Shown here in pieces: positions 52,722-61,957 of a DNA stretch of 64,000 bases (positions within the stretch are counted from its first letter, which is position 1; every line of letters begins with the position of its first letter). Below the pieces are notes generated by a model that saw only the letters and a program-made list of their open reading frames with translations, was not told the origin of the DNA and did not search any database. The stretch comes from an uncultured Pseudomonadota bacterium (lineage in GTDB: Bacteria; Pseudomonadota; Gammaproteobacteria; Burkholderiales; SG8-39), in assembly GCA_903921325.1 (NCBI GenBank), contig CAIXPL010000001.1, positions 62,001 to 126,000 of the forward strand, read 5' to 3'. The position numbers were made by a program, and so were the translations under genes.

Positions 52722-53255
52722 GTGATCCGCAACAGGATCGTCGTGAGTGCGCTGGCCCTGCTGCTGCCGGTCATACCGGGCACGGGAACACCGCAGGCCC
52801 AGGCGCTCGAGCCGCTCGGTCAGGCCGAATTGCGCATCATCGAACGCTCACTCGGGCGCCCCAGCTTTGAAGTGCGTCTGGCCGGTGGCGTGCTGCGCCG
52901 GTTCTATGTCGACGCATTCAACCCCGTGCGCACCTGGCGCGGGGATGTTGACGCAAATGGGCATCTGACTCGCTACGAACCTGCGCTCACCTCGTTTGAG
53001 TATGCGCAGGCGCAACCGGGGCAATGGCGAATCGCTGATCTGCAGGAACACTTCGGCCTGCCCGATGAGTTGAAATCCGATACGCAGACGCATCTGGTCA
53101 CGCTGAGTTATGACTTTAGGGAAAACAGTGTGCTGCCGGCCGTGATGGTGTTCGTGTGCGATTCAAACGGCGTATTGCAACGCAAGGAAGTGCGCCAGAT
53201 CGTTCAGGAGCACGCCGGGCGCTTTACCCCGCGGATCACCCGCAAGCTCTATTGA
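52722..53255 (+). CDS. Exported small protein with BamE/SmpA-like repeats (tentative)
   Basis: About 177 residues from GTG 52722, which gives a clean signal peptide (MIRNRIVVSALALLLPVIPG, ending in AQA). ATG 52650 inside the porin gene is an alternative. The mature part has two copies of a pattern like that of small outer-membrane BamE-type proteins: LGRPSFEVRLAGGVLRRFY with DANGHLTRYEPALTS, then LQEHFGLPDELKSD. No lipobox is seen. The role is unknown; an envelope-assembly or porin-linked role is only inferred. Its stop overlaps the stop of the convergent SDR gene. Confidence 0.6.
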   Translation: MIRNRIVVSALALLLPVIPGTGTPQAQALEPLGQAELRIIERSLGRPSFEVRLAGGVLRRFYVDAFNPVRTWRGDVDANGHLTRYEPALTSFEYAQAQPGQWRIADLQEHFGLPDELKSDTQTHLVTLSYDFRENSVLPAVMVFVCDSNGVLQRKEVRQIVQEHAGRFTPRITRKLY

Positions 53256-54094
53256 ATTTCAGACTGCGGCAGTCCGGCCCACGCGCAACTGGCAGCCCAC
53301 AAGGCCTCCTGCAGCGCCACGCTGCGCGCAAGCGCTGATGCGGCGACCACTTGCTGCCGTTCGTCGAGATAGACGCCATTGAGAGTGCGCGCCTGATCGC
53401 TCAGAGCCAGGTAGAGCGTGCTGCGTGCACCCGCTTCGGCATCGATCATGCCCGGGGAAATCAGCGGCTTGATGACGCGCAGCCAGGCTGGCAACAGGCG
53501 CGTCCTGACTACTCCCGGATGCAGACAATTAACCCGGATACCACTGCCTTCAAGGCGCCGCGCCAGGGCAAAGGTGTGCATGACGTTGGCAAGCTTCGAT
53601 TGGGCATAGATCGCGCGCGCGGCAAAGCGCGCGCCGAGCGGGGCAATCACCTCTCCGAGATCAAGCGTGCCTTTGCGGTGGGCGCGCGAGGCAACATTGA
53701 TGATCTGGCCGGCCGGGGCCATGCAGGGGCGCACCAGTTCGGTGAGCAGAAAGGGCCCCAGGTGATTGGTTGCAAACACTTTTTCGAATCCGTCGGCGCT
53801 CAGTTCCCGGCGCATGGAAACCATGCCGGCATTGTTGATCAGGCAATCGATCATTGCGCCGCCCACCCGTACCTGCGCCGCCGCGGCCCGCACGCTTGCC
53901 AGTGAGGCAAGATCGCATTGGATGACTTCAATTGCGCTGTTCGGATGGAGCGCGCGCAATTGCGCGCGCACCTGTTCACCTGCGGATCGGTTGCGCACCA
54001 GCATGATCACATGGCAGCCGGCAGCGGCAAGCGCCTGCACCGTGACGCGACCGATGCCCTGGGTGGTGCCGGTGATGACGACGGTTTGGTTCAT
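53249..54094 (-). CDS. SDR-family oxidoreductase (retinol-dehydrogenase-like)
   Basis: A 281-residue classical-type SDR. Cofactor motif TGTTQGIG, the NNAGM motif, catalytic Ser in NVASRAHRKG and YAQSK are all present, so it should be active with NAD(P)H. The layout resembles the retinol dehydrogenase/WWOX-like group with broad substrates. Start ATG 54094. It overlaps the preceding convergent gene by 7 bp. Confidence 0.9.
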   Translation of the reverse strand: MNQTVVITGTTQGIGRVTVQALAAAGCHVIMLVRNRSAGEQVRAQLRALHPNSAIEVIQCDLASLASVRAAAAQVRVGGAMIDCLINNAGMVSMRRELSADGFEKVFATNHLGPFLLTELVRPCMAPAGQIINVASRAHRKGTLDLGEVIAPLGARFAARAIYAQSKLANVMHTFALARRLEGSGIRVNCLHPGVVRTRLLPAWLRVIKPLISPGMIDAEAGARSTLYLALSDQARTLNGVYLDERQQVVAASALARSVALQEALWAASCAWAGLPQSEIQ

Positions 54095-54120
54095 GCGTGC
54101 ATGCGCACCCGATCCAGGGT

Positions 54121-54468
54121 TTAGCCCGCCATCAGCAGCGCAACGCAGGCACTGGCAGTGTCAGGTGTCGGTTCGCTTGAACCAGGCAACGTCGCCCAGC
54201 CGCCTTTTTCTATAAATGCCGCCTGTGACCAGCTTTCCACTTTCTTGAGAGCCACCAGATTGGTGGCGTATCCGCTTTCGTGCCGGAACCGATCAGCACA
54301 TATCGGTGCCAGTGCAGCGGCGACGGCCGCCTTCGCCTGTGCCGTGCCCCGCTCGCGCGACTGCGCCGTCGTCATCCAGCCGGCGACTGCGAACCCGAGG
54401 ATGCCAATGGTAAATGCGCCTACTACGAACCCCCAGAATGCGGGCTTTGTTTCGATGGGCCATTTCAT
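54121..54468 (-). CDS. Small membrane-anchored protein, unknown function
   Basis: A 115-residue protein with one N-terminal transmembrane helix (FWGFVVGAFTIGILGFAVAGW) followed by a periplasmic helical part with two conserved-looking Cys (PICADRF and SACVALL). Similar short proteins are common as uncharacterised entries in proteobacteria. GAGG lies before the ATG. It is 26 bp upstream of the SDR gene on the same strand. Confidence 0.75.
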   Translation of the reverse strand: MKWPIETKPAFWGFVVGAFTIGILGFAVAGWMTTAQSRERGTAQAKAAVAAALAPICADRFRHESGYATNLVALKKVESWSQAAFIEKGGWATLPGSSEPTPDTASACVALLMAG

Positions 54469-54586
54469 GTCAGTTACCTCGATGTTTGCGGAAAAGGACC
54501 CTCCCGCAATGGAATTTCAGTGTACGCGGGTTTCGTGACCGGACCTTGATTTCATCCGATGCGGCGGGCTGCCCGATCGTGCTACC

Positions 54587-56275
54587 GTGTGCCCATTCAT
54601 CAAATCGGTGGCAAACCGTTCAGTGAGATCGTTCTCATTTCATCCGCGCCTTCTCGATTGCCTTAAGGGATATGACCGCGAGACCCTGATCGCGGACATG
54701 CTGGCGGGCATTACGGTCGGGATCGTCGCGTTGCCGCTGGCGATGGCATTTGCAATTGCCTCGGGCGTGAAGCCTGAGGCCGGGTTGTTCACGGCCATCA
54801 TTGCCGGGTTCATCGTCTCTGCATTCGGTGGTTCACGCGTACAAATCGCCGGGCCGACGGGCGCGTTCATCGTCATCGTGTACGGCATCGTCGCGCGCTA
54901 CGGTCTGGCCAATCTGCTGATCTGCACCATGATGGCCGGAGCAATTCTGTTCGCATTCGGCTTCATGCGTCTGGGTGTATTGATCAAATTCATTCCACTA
55001 CCGGTCATCATCGGGTTCACCAACGGCATCGCGGTGTTGATTTTTCTGTCGCAAATCAAGGATTTTCTGGGCCTGCGTAGCGGCCCGCTGCCGGCGGAGT
55101 TCTTCGCTCAGGTGCGCGCCCTGGTCGACGCACTGCCAACACTGAGCTGGCCCACGCTGGCGACTTCAGGAATTTCACTGCTGCTCCTGATCTTCTGGCC
55201 CGCGGCGCTTGCCAGACGTCTGCCCGGTTCGGTGGTTGTCCTGGTGCTGGGCGTTGCAGTCATGATGCTCTTTGATCTGCCCATAGAGACCATCGGCAGT
55301 CGGTTCGGTGGCATTCCACGCAGCCTGCCGCACATCGCGGTGCCGGAGCTCAGTCTGGGGCATTTGCGCAGCCTGATCATTCCGGCCGTCACCATTGCCT
55401 TGTTGTGCGCCATCGAGTCTTTGCTGTGCGCGGTGGTGGCCGACGGGATGATCAAGGACAAGCACGATGCCAATCAGGAACTGATGGCACAGGGCATCGC
55501 CAATCTCGTTGTGCCTTTTTTTGGTGGGATTCCGGCGACCGGTGCGATTGCGCGTACCAGCATCAACGTGCGTAACGGCGGCCGCACCCCGGTGGCCGGG
55601 CTGGTGCACGCAGTCACCCTGTTGCTGGTCATCCTCCTCGCCGCACCGCTCGCGCGCCACATCCCGCTCGCGTGCATGTCAGCCATTTTGATCAACGTGG
55701 CGCTCAATATGGGCGACTGGCACGAGTTCAGGGTCATGAACCGCTATACACGCGGGCGCATGGGCACGCTACTGATCACATTTTCGCTGACCGTGGTATT
55801 CGACCTCACCGTCGCCGTAGAAATGGGCATTCTGTGGGCCTCAATTCTGCTGATTCGTCGGCTGGCACAAGTGACGACGATTGTCCGCCTGGGCGAACCT
55901 GACGGTGACCGTCTTGCACATCAGGTTGCCTTGTTCGAAGCGCGCGGCACCTTGTTTTTTGGCGCCGCCGAGTCACTTGAGACGCTCGTACTGGGTAGCG
56001 AGCGGGGGGTGAGAGTCGTGGTGCTCGACCTGGAACACGTGAGCTACATGGATTCAACCGCTGTCAACGTTCTGCGCACGACCCATGACCAGCTCTATGC
56101 GCGTTCCATTGTTCTTTTGCTCTGTGGCGTACAGTTGCAGCCTGCTTCGCTCATCCGCCGTTCGGGCTTTCTTGGCGTGCTCGGTCCGCTGAGCATCTTC
56201 GCTGATCGCCCGAGCGCCCTGCAGGGCGCTCGACAGATCCTGGAGTCAAAGGTCAGAAGTGAGCAAACAGGTTAG
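54587..56275 (+). CDS. SulP-family anion permease with STAS domain
   Basis: A 562-residue inner-membrane protein. The SulP core has about twelve to fourteen segments (DMLAGITVGIVALPLAMAFAI, IAGPTGAFIVIVYG) and the C-terminal STAS domain starts at about residue 445 (ARGTLFFGAAESLE, LDLEHVSYMDSTAVNVL). It moves sulfate, bicarbonate or dicarboxylates, mostly with Na+ or H+. The start used is GTG 54587; GTG 54608 is another option. Its 3' end overlaps the convergent S53 peptidase gene by 23 bp. Confidence 0.93.
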   Translation: MCPFIKSVANRSVRSFSFHPRLLDCLKGYDRETLIADMLAGITVGIVALPLAMAFAIASGVKPEAGLFTAIIAGFIVSAFGGSRVQIAGPTGAFIVIVYGIVARYGLANLLICTMMAGAILFAFGFMRLGVLIKFIPLPVIIGFTNGIAVLIFLSQIKDFLGLRSGPLPAEFFAQVRALVDALPTLSWPTLATSGISLLLLIFWPAALARRLPGSVVVLVLGVAVMMLFDLPIETIGSRFGGIPRSLPHIAVPELSLGHLRSLIIPAVTIALLCAIESLLCAVVADGMIKDKHDANQELMAQGIANLVVPFFGGIPATGAIARTSINVRNGGRTPVAGLVHAVTLLLVILLAAPLARHIPLACMSAILINVALNMGDWHEFRVMNRYTRGRMGTLLITFSLTVVFDLTVAVEMGILWASILLIRRLAQVTTIVRLGEPDGDRLAHQVALFEARGTLFFGAAESLETLVLGSERGVRVVVLDLEHVSYMDSTAVNVLRTTHDQLYARSIVLLLCGVQLQPASLIRRSGFLGVLGPLSIFADRPSALQGARQILESKVRSEQTG

Positions 56276-57551
56276 CTACGTTCGGTACCCCTGATCCGGT
56301 GGTGTCGTCATAGCCGATGCTGGCCGAACACAGCGCGCAGGGTTTGGAGCTGGTGTTATCGGACCCGGCTGTGACATCAAAAAATGCCGAATTGGTCGCT
56401 TGATCCAACTTGGTTTGATACAGAAGTCCATTGAGCCCGCGACTTGGACTGAGCGTGCGGGCGACCGAAGTGCCTTTGCCCGCCAGATAGTGTCCGAAGT
56501 TTGCCACTATGGCCGCCCATTGCGGTGCACCCGCACTGGTGCCCCCAACGCCATACCATCCGCCCTTGGCATAAACGGCGACCGGGCTTGTGTAGGGGTC
56601 AGCGTTGTAGGCGACATCGGGTATGGCGCGCTTGCCGTTGTTCAGATTGAGCACCTTGCTGTCGCCCGTGGCCGTCAGAAAGCTGAACTGCCACGTAGGC
56701 ATGGGTTCAAAGTGGCTTGCGCCCCCGCCACCATAGGCCCATGCCACTTCGGTGTTTGCCATGGTCGGAAGTGTGAGACTGTTGATACTGGTCCCACCGA
56801 CCGCAGTCACATACGGTGAGGCCGCCGGATAGATCTGATTGCTGCCGTTATTGCCGCTATCGCCGGCAGCAGCAAAGAATGCGATGTTCGGATAATTGCT
56901 GAAGAAGCCGTCATACAGACTTGAGGTTTCGGCGCTATATTCGGTCGCCCCCCAGCTCATCGACACGGCCACGACGTTGGGCTGACTGACTGCCACCTTC
57001 AACGCTGCGAACAGATCGTTCATCGAACTGCTTCTGGCTTGCACCAGGACGATCGTCGCAGCCGGGGCAATTGCGTGCGCCCATTCAACGTCCAGGGCTA
57101 TCTCGATCGCCCAGTCGTTCGTCGGCGAAACCCTCGCGCCTGCACTCAAATCAATCAACTGAAAACAGGGATTGCTGGCATTGCATTGCGGCAGCTTGTA
57201 GTAGCTGCTGAACGTGTTCAAATCACTGGCCACATTGGCTGAACCGGGGGCATCAACGATCACGATCGTCTGCTTGCTGCCGATGTATTGCGCGGGCATG
57301 TTGTAGTGTGTGCGCAAATCATTCGGACTGAGCGTGCCGCCCAGCCCGGTGCCGCGGGCCGCTTGTGCCGACGCATCGAGTGGACTGGCGTAAGACGCAG
57401 GTGCCGCGGCCGGGCCGCTGTCGGCTGGCGGATTGCCACCACAACTGGTGATCGCGGCGCACAGCGCACATGCAAACAGGCACAGAATGATGTCGACCCA
57501 GCGATGAAATGTTGTGATTTTTGGTGCGCGAAGTGGCAGTTGCAGATTCAT
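56253..57551 (-). CDS. Sedolisin (S53) family serine peptidase, lipoprotein, no prodomain
   Basis: A 432-residue S53 peptidase with the full catalytic set: E150 and D154 in AIEIALDVEW, the oxyanion Asp D231 in AAGDSG, and Ser339 in GGTSAGAP. A Ca2+ site is likely near FFDVTAG. The N-terminus has a lipobox (ITSC, Cys37), so it is probably anchored in the envelope. Most sedolisins carry a prodomain of about 150-200 residues; here only some 40 linker residues precede the catalytic domain. GGAGG lies before ATG 57551. It is 244 bp downstream of the copper-type operon on the same strand. Confidence 0.9.
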   Translation of the reverse strand: MNLQLPLRAPKITTFHRWVDIILCLFACALCAAITSCGGNPPADSGPAAAPASYASPLDASAQAARGTGLGGTLSPNDLRTHYNMPAQYIGSKQTIVIVDAPGSANVASDLNTFSSYYKLPQCNASNPCFQLIDLSAGARVSPTNDWAIEIALDVEWAHAIAPAATIVLVQARSSSMNDLFAALKVAVSQPNVVAVSMSWGATEYSAETSSLYDGFFSNYPNIAFFAAAGDSGNNGSNQIYPAASPYVTAVGGTSINSLTLPTMANTEVAWAYGGGGASHFEPMPTWQFSFLTATGDSKVLNLNNGKRAIPDVAYNADPYTSPVAVYAKGGWYGVGGTSAGAPQWAAIVANFGHYLAGKGTSVARTLSPSRGLNGLLYQTKLDQATNSAFFDVTAGSDNTSSKPCALCSASIGYDDTTGSGVPNVANLFAHF

Positions 57552-57714
57552 AAATCCTCCGATGTCGAGGATGAATCGGCACCCCACCTGAAAACTTGAG
57601 TGTCCTACCAGTAGCCTGGTGCGCAATAGTTCACACTCGGACCGGATTGCGGGGATGACCTGGGGCCATTCAAGTCAGACCGCGCTATCGACTACGCTCA
57701 TGGGCTGCGCTTTG

Positions 57715-57744
57715 GTTAAGCACCTGCTGGCGGTTTTGCTTAAC
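57715..57744. promoter_or_regulatory. Inverted repeat GTTAAGC-16-GCTTAAC
   Basis: Perfect 7-bp arms (57715-57721 and 57738-57744) lie in the 244-bp gap upstream of the S53 peptidase gene and downstream of the thioredoxin-like gene. On the minus strand it could be an operator for the peptidase or the hairpin of a weak terminator. Confidence 0.4.
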
Positions 57745-57795
57745 GGGCGCGACTCTGATGCGTGCGCGCCGCAGAGTCCATTCGCGAGTCGCGCC

Positions 57796-58380
57796 TCAGC
57801 GCAGCCATCGTCGGACTGTCTTGAAGTCTGTGTCTCCGCTTACCCCATGAATTGCACCATCGGCGGTAATAAACAGTGTGCGCGGAAGTTCACCTTGCCA
57901 TTCGGGATCAATCTCAAAGCGGAGGCGATCTTCGTTGGCCACGGGCGAGAACACCCAATGCTCGGCTCGCAGCAAACCTGCCGCAGACACAATCGAGTGC
58001 AGGCGTGAAGGGGAAATCTGTTCGGTTTCAATGAACAGAAGGGCACCTTTCGGCACTTCTCGTGCGAGCCGACCCCATTTCGGCATTTCTGCGAGGCACG
58101 GCGCGCAGGTAAGTCCCCAAAGGTGAACAATCACCGGCGCACCGAGATGTCGTGCGCGAATGCTTGCCATGCCGCCCACATCCAAGGGGTGAGCAATGCC
58201 CTCAAAGTCGGCTATTTCGCTCGCATGACGGTCTGGCATGGCTTGTGGGGCGGCATGGCCAGCATGTGGCGGTTGTGCGTAACCACTGTAGTGCGCGAGC
58301 GATGTGCTCAGCGCAAGAATCCTGATCAGCGTGGATGCTCGAATGACCAGCCGTGCTTTGGAACGATCAGCGCTACTCAT
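57796..58380 (-). CDS. TlpA-like thioredoxin-fold protein with His-rich linker
   Basis: A 194-residue exported protein. An N-terminal hydrophobic segment is followed by a His-rich stretch (PPHAGHAAPQ, DRHASE), then a thioredoxin fold with the active site WGLTCAPC (C92, C95) and the cis-Pro in ELPRTLFI. It is probably a periplasmic thiol-disulfide protein, and the His-rich linker hints at metal binding. Its ATG overlaps the stop of the sialidase-like gene (ATGA). It is last in the CruR-headed operon, which suggests a role in keeping copper-binding Cys reduced or in copper delivery. Confidence 0.87.
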   Translation of the reverse strand: MSSADRSKARLVIRASTLIRILALSTSLAHYSGYAQPPHAGHAAPQAMPDRHASEIADFEGIAHPLDVGGMASIRARHLGAPVIVHLWGLTCAPCLAEMPKWGRLAREVPKGALLFIETEQISPSRLHSIVSAAGLLRAEHWVFSPVANEDRLRFEIDPEWQGELPRTLFITADGAIHGVSGDTDFKTVRRWLR

Positions 58381-59714
58381 GGCCCGGGCTCTAGCGCAAT
58401 CAGCCGGTACCCCTCAGGACGGCTTAGCCATGACAGCCAGGCCCTCGCCCCGTTGCTTATGAGTAATGGATGGTCACTGTAGCCTGAACTGGTTGCAACA
58501 GTAACGGGATTGCTCCAGTGGCTGCCCTGGTCCTCAGACCGCTGGACGATTACACTGGCCTGAGTGCCATCAAACTCTTTCCATGCAAGCCAGACGTCAT
58601 CGCCGACGGCCAGGAGTGAGGCACGCGCTGGACGATGACTCGCATTGCCGAGCGCACGTGGTGTTGAGAACGGTGTCTCGTAGCTCTCGGCATGAGCGTA
58701 GAACAATCCCTGCCGCACATCCCCAAGCGTAAACCAGGCCGCGTGCAGACTGCCCTTTGCATCCACAGCCAGGGCTGGGCCTTGATGCGGGCAGGCGTTG
58801 GTGACCCAATGGTCTTGTGAGACCGGTTTCATGCCCTGGGTGCTGAGCGCACGCCCGATGCGAATCAGCGCGTGATCACGGACGCTCCCTGGGAAGATGG
58901 CACGAAAGAGCGCAATCGGCTGCCGGTCGGCGCCTTCGGCAAGTCCGATACGGCAGCACTCGCAGGACGACTCCGCGCCGATGATCGGTTCACTAAAGGT
59001 AAGTCCACCATCTTGTGACCAGGCGTAGGCAAGAGAGGCTCCATCCACAGCTACGCCTTTGGTGCGACGTGCGGCAACGATGCGCTTGTCGAGCCAGGCC
59101 GCCACAACGCGTCCATCGCCGCCGTTCAGAAGAACCGGAAAGCGCGCACTGGCCGGATTATTTGCTATGGATGCGGGAGTGGAAAAATGCGCTCCCTTAT
59201 CCGTCGAGCGGGAGAGCAGTACCTCGGCATTCCACGCGGTATCTTTGAACACTGCGTAGGACACGAGAATGATTCCCTTGTTATCGATAAGGATTTGCGC
59301 TCGCGCGTCCGGCCCGGTGTCCATGCGCGGATTGGGTGGTGCCAGTGCGATTGGCGGGCCAAAATGGGTTCCGCGATCATCGGATGATGCCACCGACACG
59401 ACACCGGCCGCGGTCCAGGTAAGCCAGACAGTGCCATCGGGGGCGAATGCCCCCGTGGCATGGCTTGCACACTCAATAGAAGTGGTGGTGCAGGATGAAG
59501 GGCGGCTGTGGCTCATTGTGGCGTTGCCAGCGTTATGCACGTGCTCCGCTGCCGCAGCGCCGGCCGCATGGGCCGGTGCGCACAGGAAACTGGCACCGAT
59601 CACGATTGATCGAGCCAGTAACGCATTCGATTGCAGGCTGTGTTCAAACAATCGAGCAAGTCGGGCGTTCATACGAAGGATTACCTCGACCAAACAAGCG
59701 AGCCAGGCGTTCAT
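58377..59714 (-). CDS. Sialidase-like BNR-repeat protein with CxCC motif
   Basis: A 445-residue protein with BNR/Asp-box repeats (SSDDRGTHFGPP, SRSTDKGAHFSTP, AWSQDGGLTFSEP, QRSEDQGSHWSNP), indicating a six-bladed propeller. An export segment ends in APAHAAG. A CECC motif (C251, C253, C254) and a His/Met/Cys-rich N-terminus (EHVHNAG, TMSHSRPSSC) suggest metal binding rather than sugar hydrolysis. The first 40 residues encode a 14-residue repeat (MNAWLACLVE, MNARLARLFE). It overlaps the TonB receptor gene by 4 bp (ATGA), so the start at 59714 is preferred. Confidence 0.85.
   Translation of the reverse strand: MNAWLACLVEVILRMNARLARLFEHSLQSNALLARSIVIGASFLCAPAHAAGAAAAEHVHNAGNATMSHSRPSSCTTTSIECASHATGAFAPDGTVWLTWTAAGVVSVASSDDRGTHFGPPIALAPPNPRMDTGPDARAQILIDNKGIILVSYAVFKDTAWNAEVLLSRSTDKGAHFSTPASIANNPASARFPVLLNGGDGRVVAAWLDKRIVAARRTKGVAVDGASLAYAWSQDGGLTFSEPIIGAESSCECCRIGLAEGADRQPIALFRAIFPGSVRDHALIRIGRALSTQGMKPVSQDHWVTNACPHQGPALAVDAKGSLHAAWFTLGDVRQGLFYAHAESYETPFSTPRALGNASHRPARASLLAVGDDVWLAWKEFDGTQASVIVQRSEDQGSHWSNPVTVATSSGYSDHPLLISNGARAWLSWLSRPEGYRLIALEPGP
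59590..59714 (-). repeat. 42-bp degenerate tandem repeat at the start of the BNR gene
   Basis: Two units begin with ATGAACGCC at 59714 and 59672, and a third, more diverged unit begins with TCGAATGCG at 59630. Each encodes 14 residues of the form MNAxLAxLxE. The unit is a multiple of three, so the frame is kept. Confidence 0.5.
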
Positions 59715-61957
59715 TGAAACGCATACCGAAATCCAACGGTGACTGCACGTGGCATTCCCAGCGTGCTCGATGCCGCACTGGTAGTCGCGCTATCAACGTA
59801 GTGGGTATTGAACAGATTCACCGCCGCGCCGTAGAAATCCAAGCCCCGCGCGGCCGTGTAATTGGCACTGACATTGAATACGGTGAAGGCATTTTGCGGA
59901 ATGGTGTGATTCACATCCAGATACATCGAGCCGGTGTAGCGAACTTGCCCGTACAGACGCCAACGCTCAGCAGAGTGCCATGTAGCTCCCGCCGTCACCA
60001 GATGCTCGGGAACTGCACCTAATTGATTGCCGATCGGATCGCCGGTTGTGCTGCTGGTGTAGTGGGCATCGGTGTAGACGTACGCGGCGTCCAGCGCGAG
60101 GGTTTGCGACACATCCCAGCGGCTGATGAGTTCCAGCCCGTTGGTCCGAGCATCCTGGTTATTGGTGTAGTAATTCACTGTGGCTGGACATTGCGTTAGC
60201 GTAGGCCCGCAGATGGCTGCTACCGCCGGAGGCGGCACACCGGTCACCTTGTAGGTAGCGATGAGGTTATTAACCTGGTACGTGAATGCGGTCAGACCAA
60301 CCGTCATGTTGGCGCGCTTCCAGTCAGCACCGACCTCATAGCCAGTGAGGGTTTCCGGTTGCAGGCCTGGATTGGCAATGGTGATCGACGTTGTCGATGA
60401 AAAGCTGCGATAGAGATTGTTCAGGCCCGGCGTGCGAAAGGCATGGTAAGCAGCTGCTCGTAGTGCAAGATCGTCCGCAAGGTCATAGCGCAGGCCTAGC
60501 CCGGGGCTGACACTGCTCTTGGATGTCTGGGCTACGCCACCGCCCGTGGTTTGACCTGCTACACCGCCTGAGTATTTGTTCTGCGTGGCTACGCCATTGC
60601 CGTTAGTCCAATCGTCATAGCGAAGGCTTAAACTGGCCGACAGGCGCTCAGTCGGGACCAGGCGCCATTGGGTAAATACACCCGTGGTCGTCTGCGTGCC
60701 CTGACCATAATTGGTGCGTGCGATGGATGAGCTACCGGAGTCTGCGCTTGTCGGAGCGCTATAGGTGGTGGAAATATCCTCACCAGACACCTGGCGATAG
60801 TCGATGCCCACCTGGCTGTTCTCGATCAACCCTTGTCCGCGGCGCGAATAGACGGCCGATCCTCCGGTTTCACGATAGGTGTTCCAGTCGTGTGAATTGA
60901 AATACTGCACGATGTTCGGTGAGGGGGCCGTGGTGTTACACGTGTTATTGATCTGCAGGTAGCAACCGGCGCCATTGAACTTGTCAAACTGAACCAGTTG
61001 ACGATAGCCGTTAACTTGCGCGCTGTCGATTTCGCTTATCTTGAAGTTCAAGCCGGCGGCAAAATCGGGGCTCTCTTGCAGGTTCTTTCCGTAGGTATAA
61101 CCGCCAATGTCCTGATTCATTTCGTGATAGCCCACTCGCGCGAATCCGTCAAGCCAGGCGGCTGGGGTGAAAGTGGCTGCCACCTGCAGATTGCCGGTTT
61201 TTGCGCCACTGGCGCCTTTGCCCGGTAGATTGGTGAGGTATGTGGAAGGGGTCGTCTGATAACCGTCTGTGTGGCTCACATTGCCGCTGACTCGTAGCCC
61301 AAAGGAGTCGCTGGCGGACAAATTCTTTGTAATCGCCAGTTGCTGGGTATTCAGGGTGCCGAGGCTCATGTCGACTTCGCCTCCGGTGCCCACCGGGCGT
61401 CGTGAAATGATGTTGATAACCCCTGTTACTGCCAGATTACCCCAGAGGCTGGATTGTCCGCCGCGAATGACTTCGATGCGCTCGACGCTTGCCAGCGGAA
61501 CCTTGAACCACTGGATCGTTCCGTAAAAGGGGTCGTGAATCGGGATGCCATCGAGCAGCACAAGCACCTTGTTATTTGATCCGCCGCGCATCTTGGCCTG
61601 ATGACCCGTTGGATCGGTCGATGTGTAAGGTGCGCCGCTCAAATTGATACCCGGTATTTCGCGCAACAGTTGGTCGATGGTCCGTGCCGGTGAACGTTCA
61701 ATTTGATCGCGTGAAATGACCGTGGTTGACAATGGCATGTCCTCAAGCCGCGTATCGGCCCGGCTGGCGCTGACAATGACAGGCGCCAGCGCGGGAGGCG
61801 ATTCATGGCTGTTGGAGTTCGGGGCTAAAGGACTCACTTCGGTCTCGGTGCTGCGCTCGTCGGCGCGTACCGGAGTGGGCGAAAGGCTCATCAAAGTCAG
61901 TGCGCAGAGCGCTGCGCAAGCGGCATTCCAATGGGGTTGCATCACTCGTTTCCTCAT
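59711..61957 (-). CDS. TonB-dependent outer-membrane receptor, probably for copper
   Basis: A 748-residue receptor: signal peptide ending in PVRADE; plug domain from about residue 55 (PVIVSASRADTRLEDMPLSTT with DQLLREIPGINLSG), beta-barrel, and a final aromatic residue (VGFRYAFQ). The position right after a CruR-like leader ORF and before a thioredoxin and a CxCC protein matches the copper-repressed receptor operon described for Bordetella (bfrG), so copper or a copper chelate is the likely ligand. ATG 61957 is used; ATG 61942 has a better-placed GAGG. Confidence 0.92.
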   Translation of the reverse strand: MRKRVMQPHWNAACAALCALTLMSLSPTPVRADERSTETEVSPLAPNSNSHESPPALAPVIVSASRADTRLEDMPLSTTVISRDQIERSPARTIDQLLREIPGINLSGAPYTSTDPTGHQAKMRGGSNNKVLVLLDGIPIHDPFYGTIQWFKVPLASVERIEVIRGGQSSLWGNLAVTGVINIISRRPVGTGGEVDMSLGTLNTQQLAITKNLSASDSFGLRVSGNVSHTDGYQTTPSTYLTNLPGKGASGAKTGNLQVAATFTPAAWLDGFARVGYHEMNQDIGGYTYGKNLQESPDFAAGLNFKISEIDSAQVNGYRQLVQFDKFNGAGCYLQINNTCNTTAPSPNIVQYFNSHDWNTYRETGGSAVYSRRGQGLIENSQVGIDYRQVSGEDISTTYSAPTSADSGSSSIARTNYGQGTQTTTGVFTQWRLVPTERLSASLSLRYDDWTNGNGVATQNKYSGGVAGQTTGGGVAQTSKSSVSPGLGLRYDLADDLALRAAAYHAFRTPGLNNLYRSFSSTTSITIANPGLQPETLTGYEVGADWKRANMTVGLTAFTYQVNNLIATYKVTGVPPPAVAAICGPTLTQCPATVNYYTNNQDARTNGLELISRWDVSQTLALDAAYVYTDAHYTSSTTGDPIGNQLGAVPEHLVTAGATWHSAERWRLYGQVRYTGSMYLDVNHTIPQNAFTVFNVSANYTAARGLDFYGAAVNLFNTHYVDSATTSAASSTLGMPRAVTVGFRYAFQ

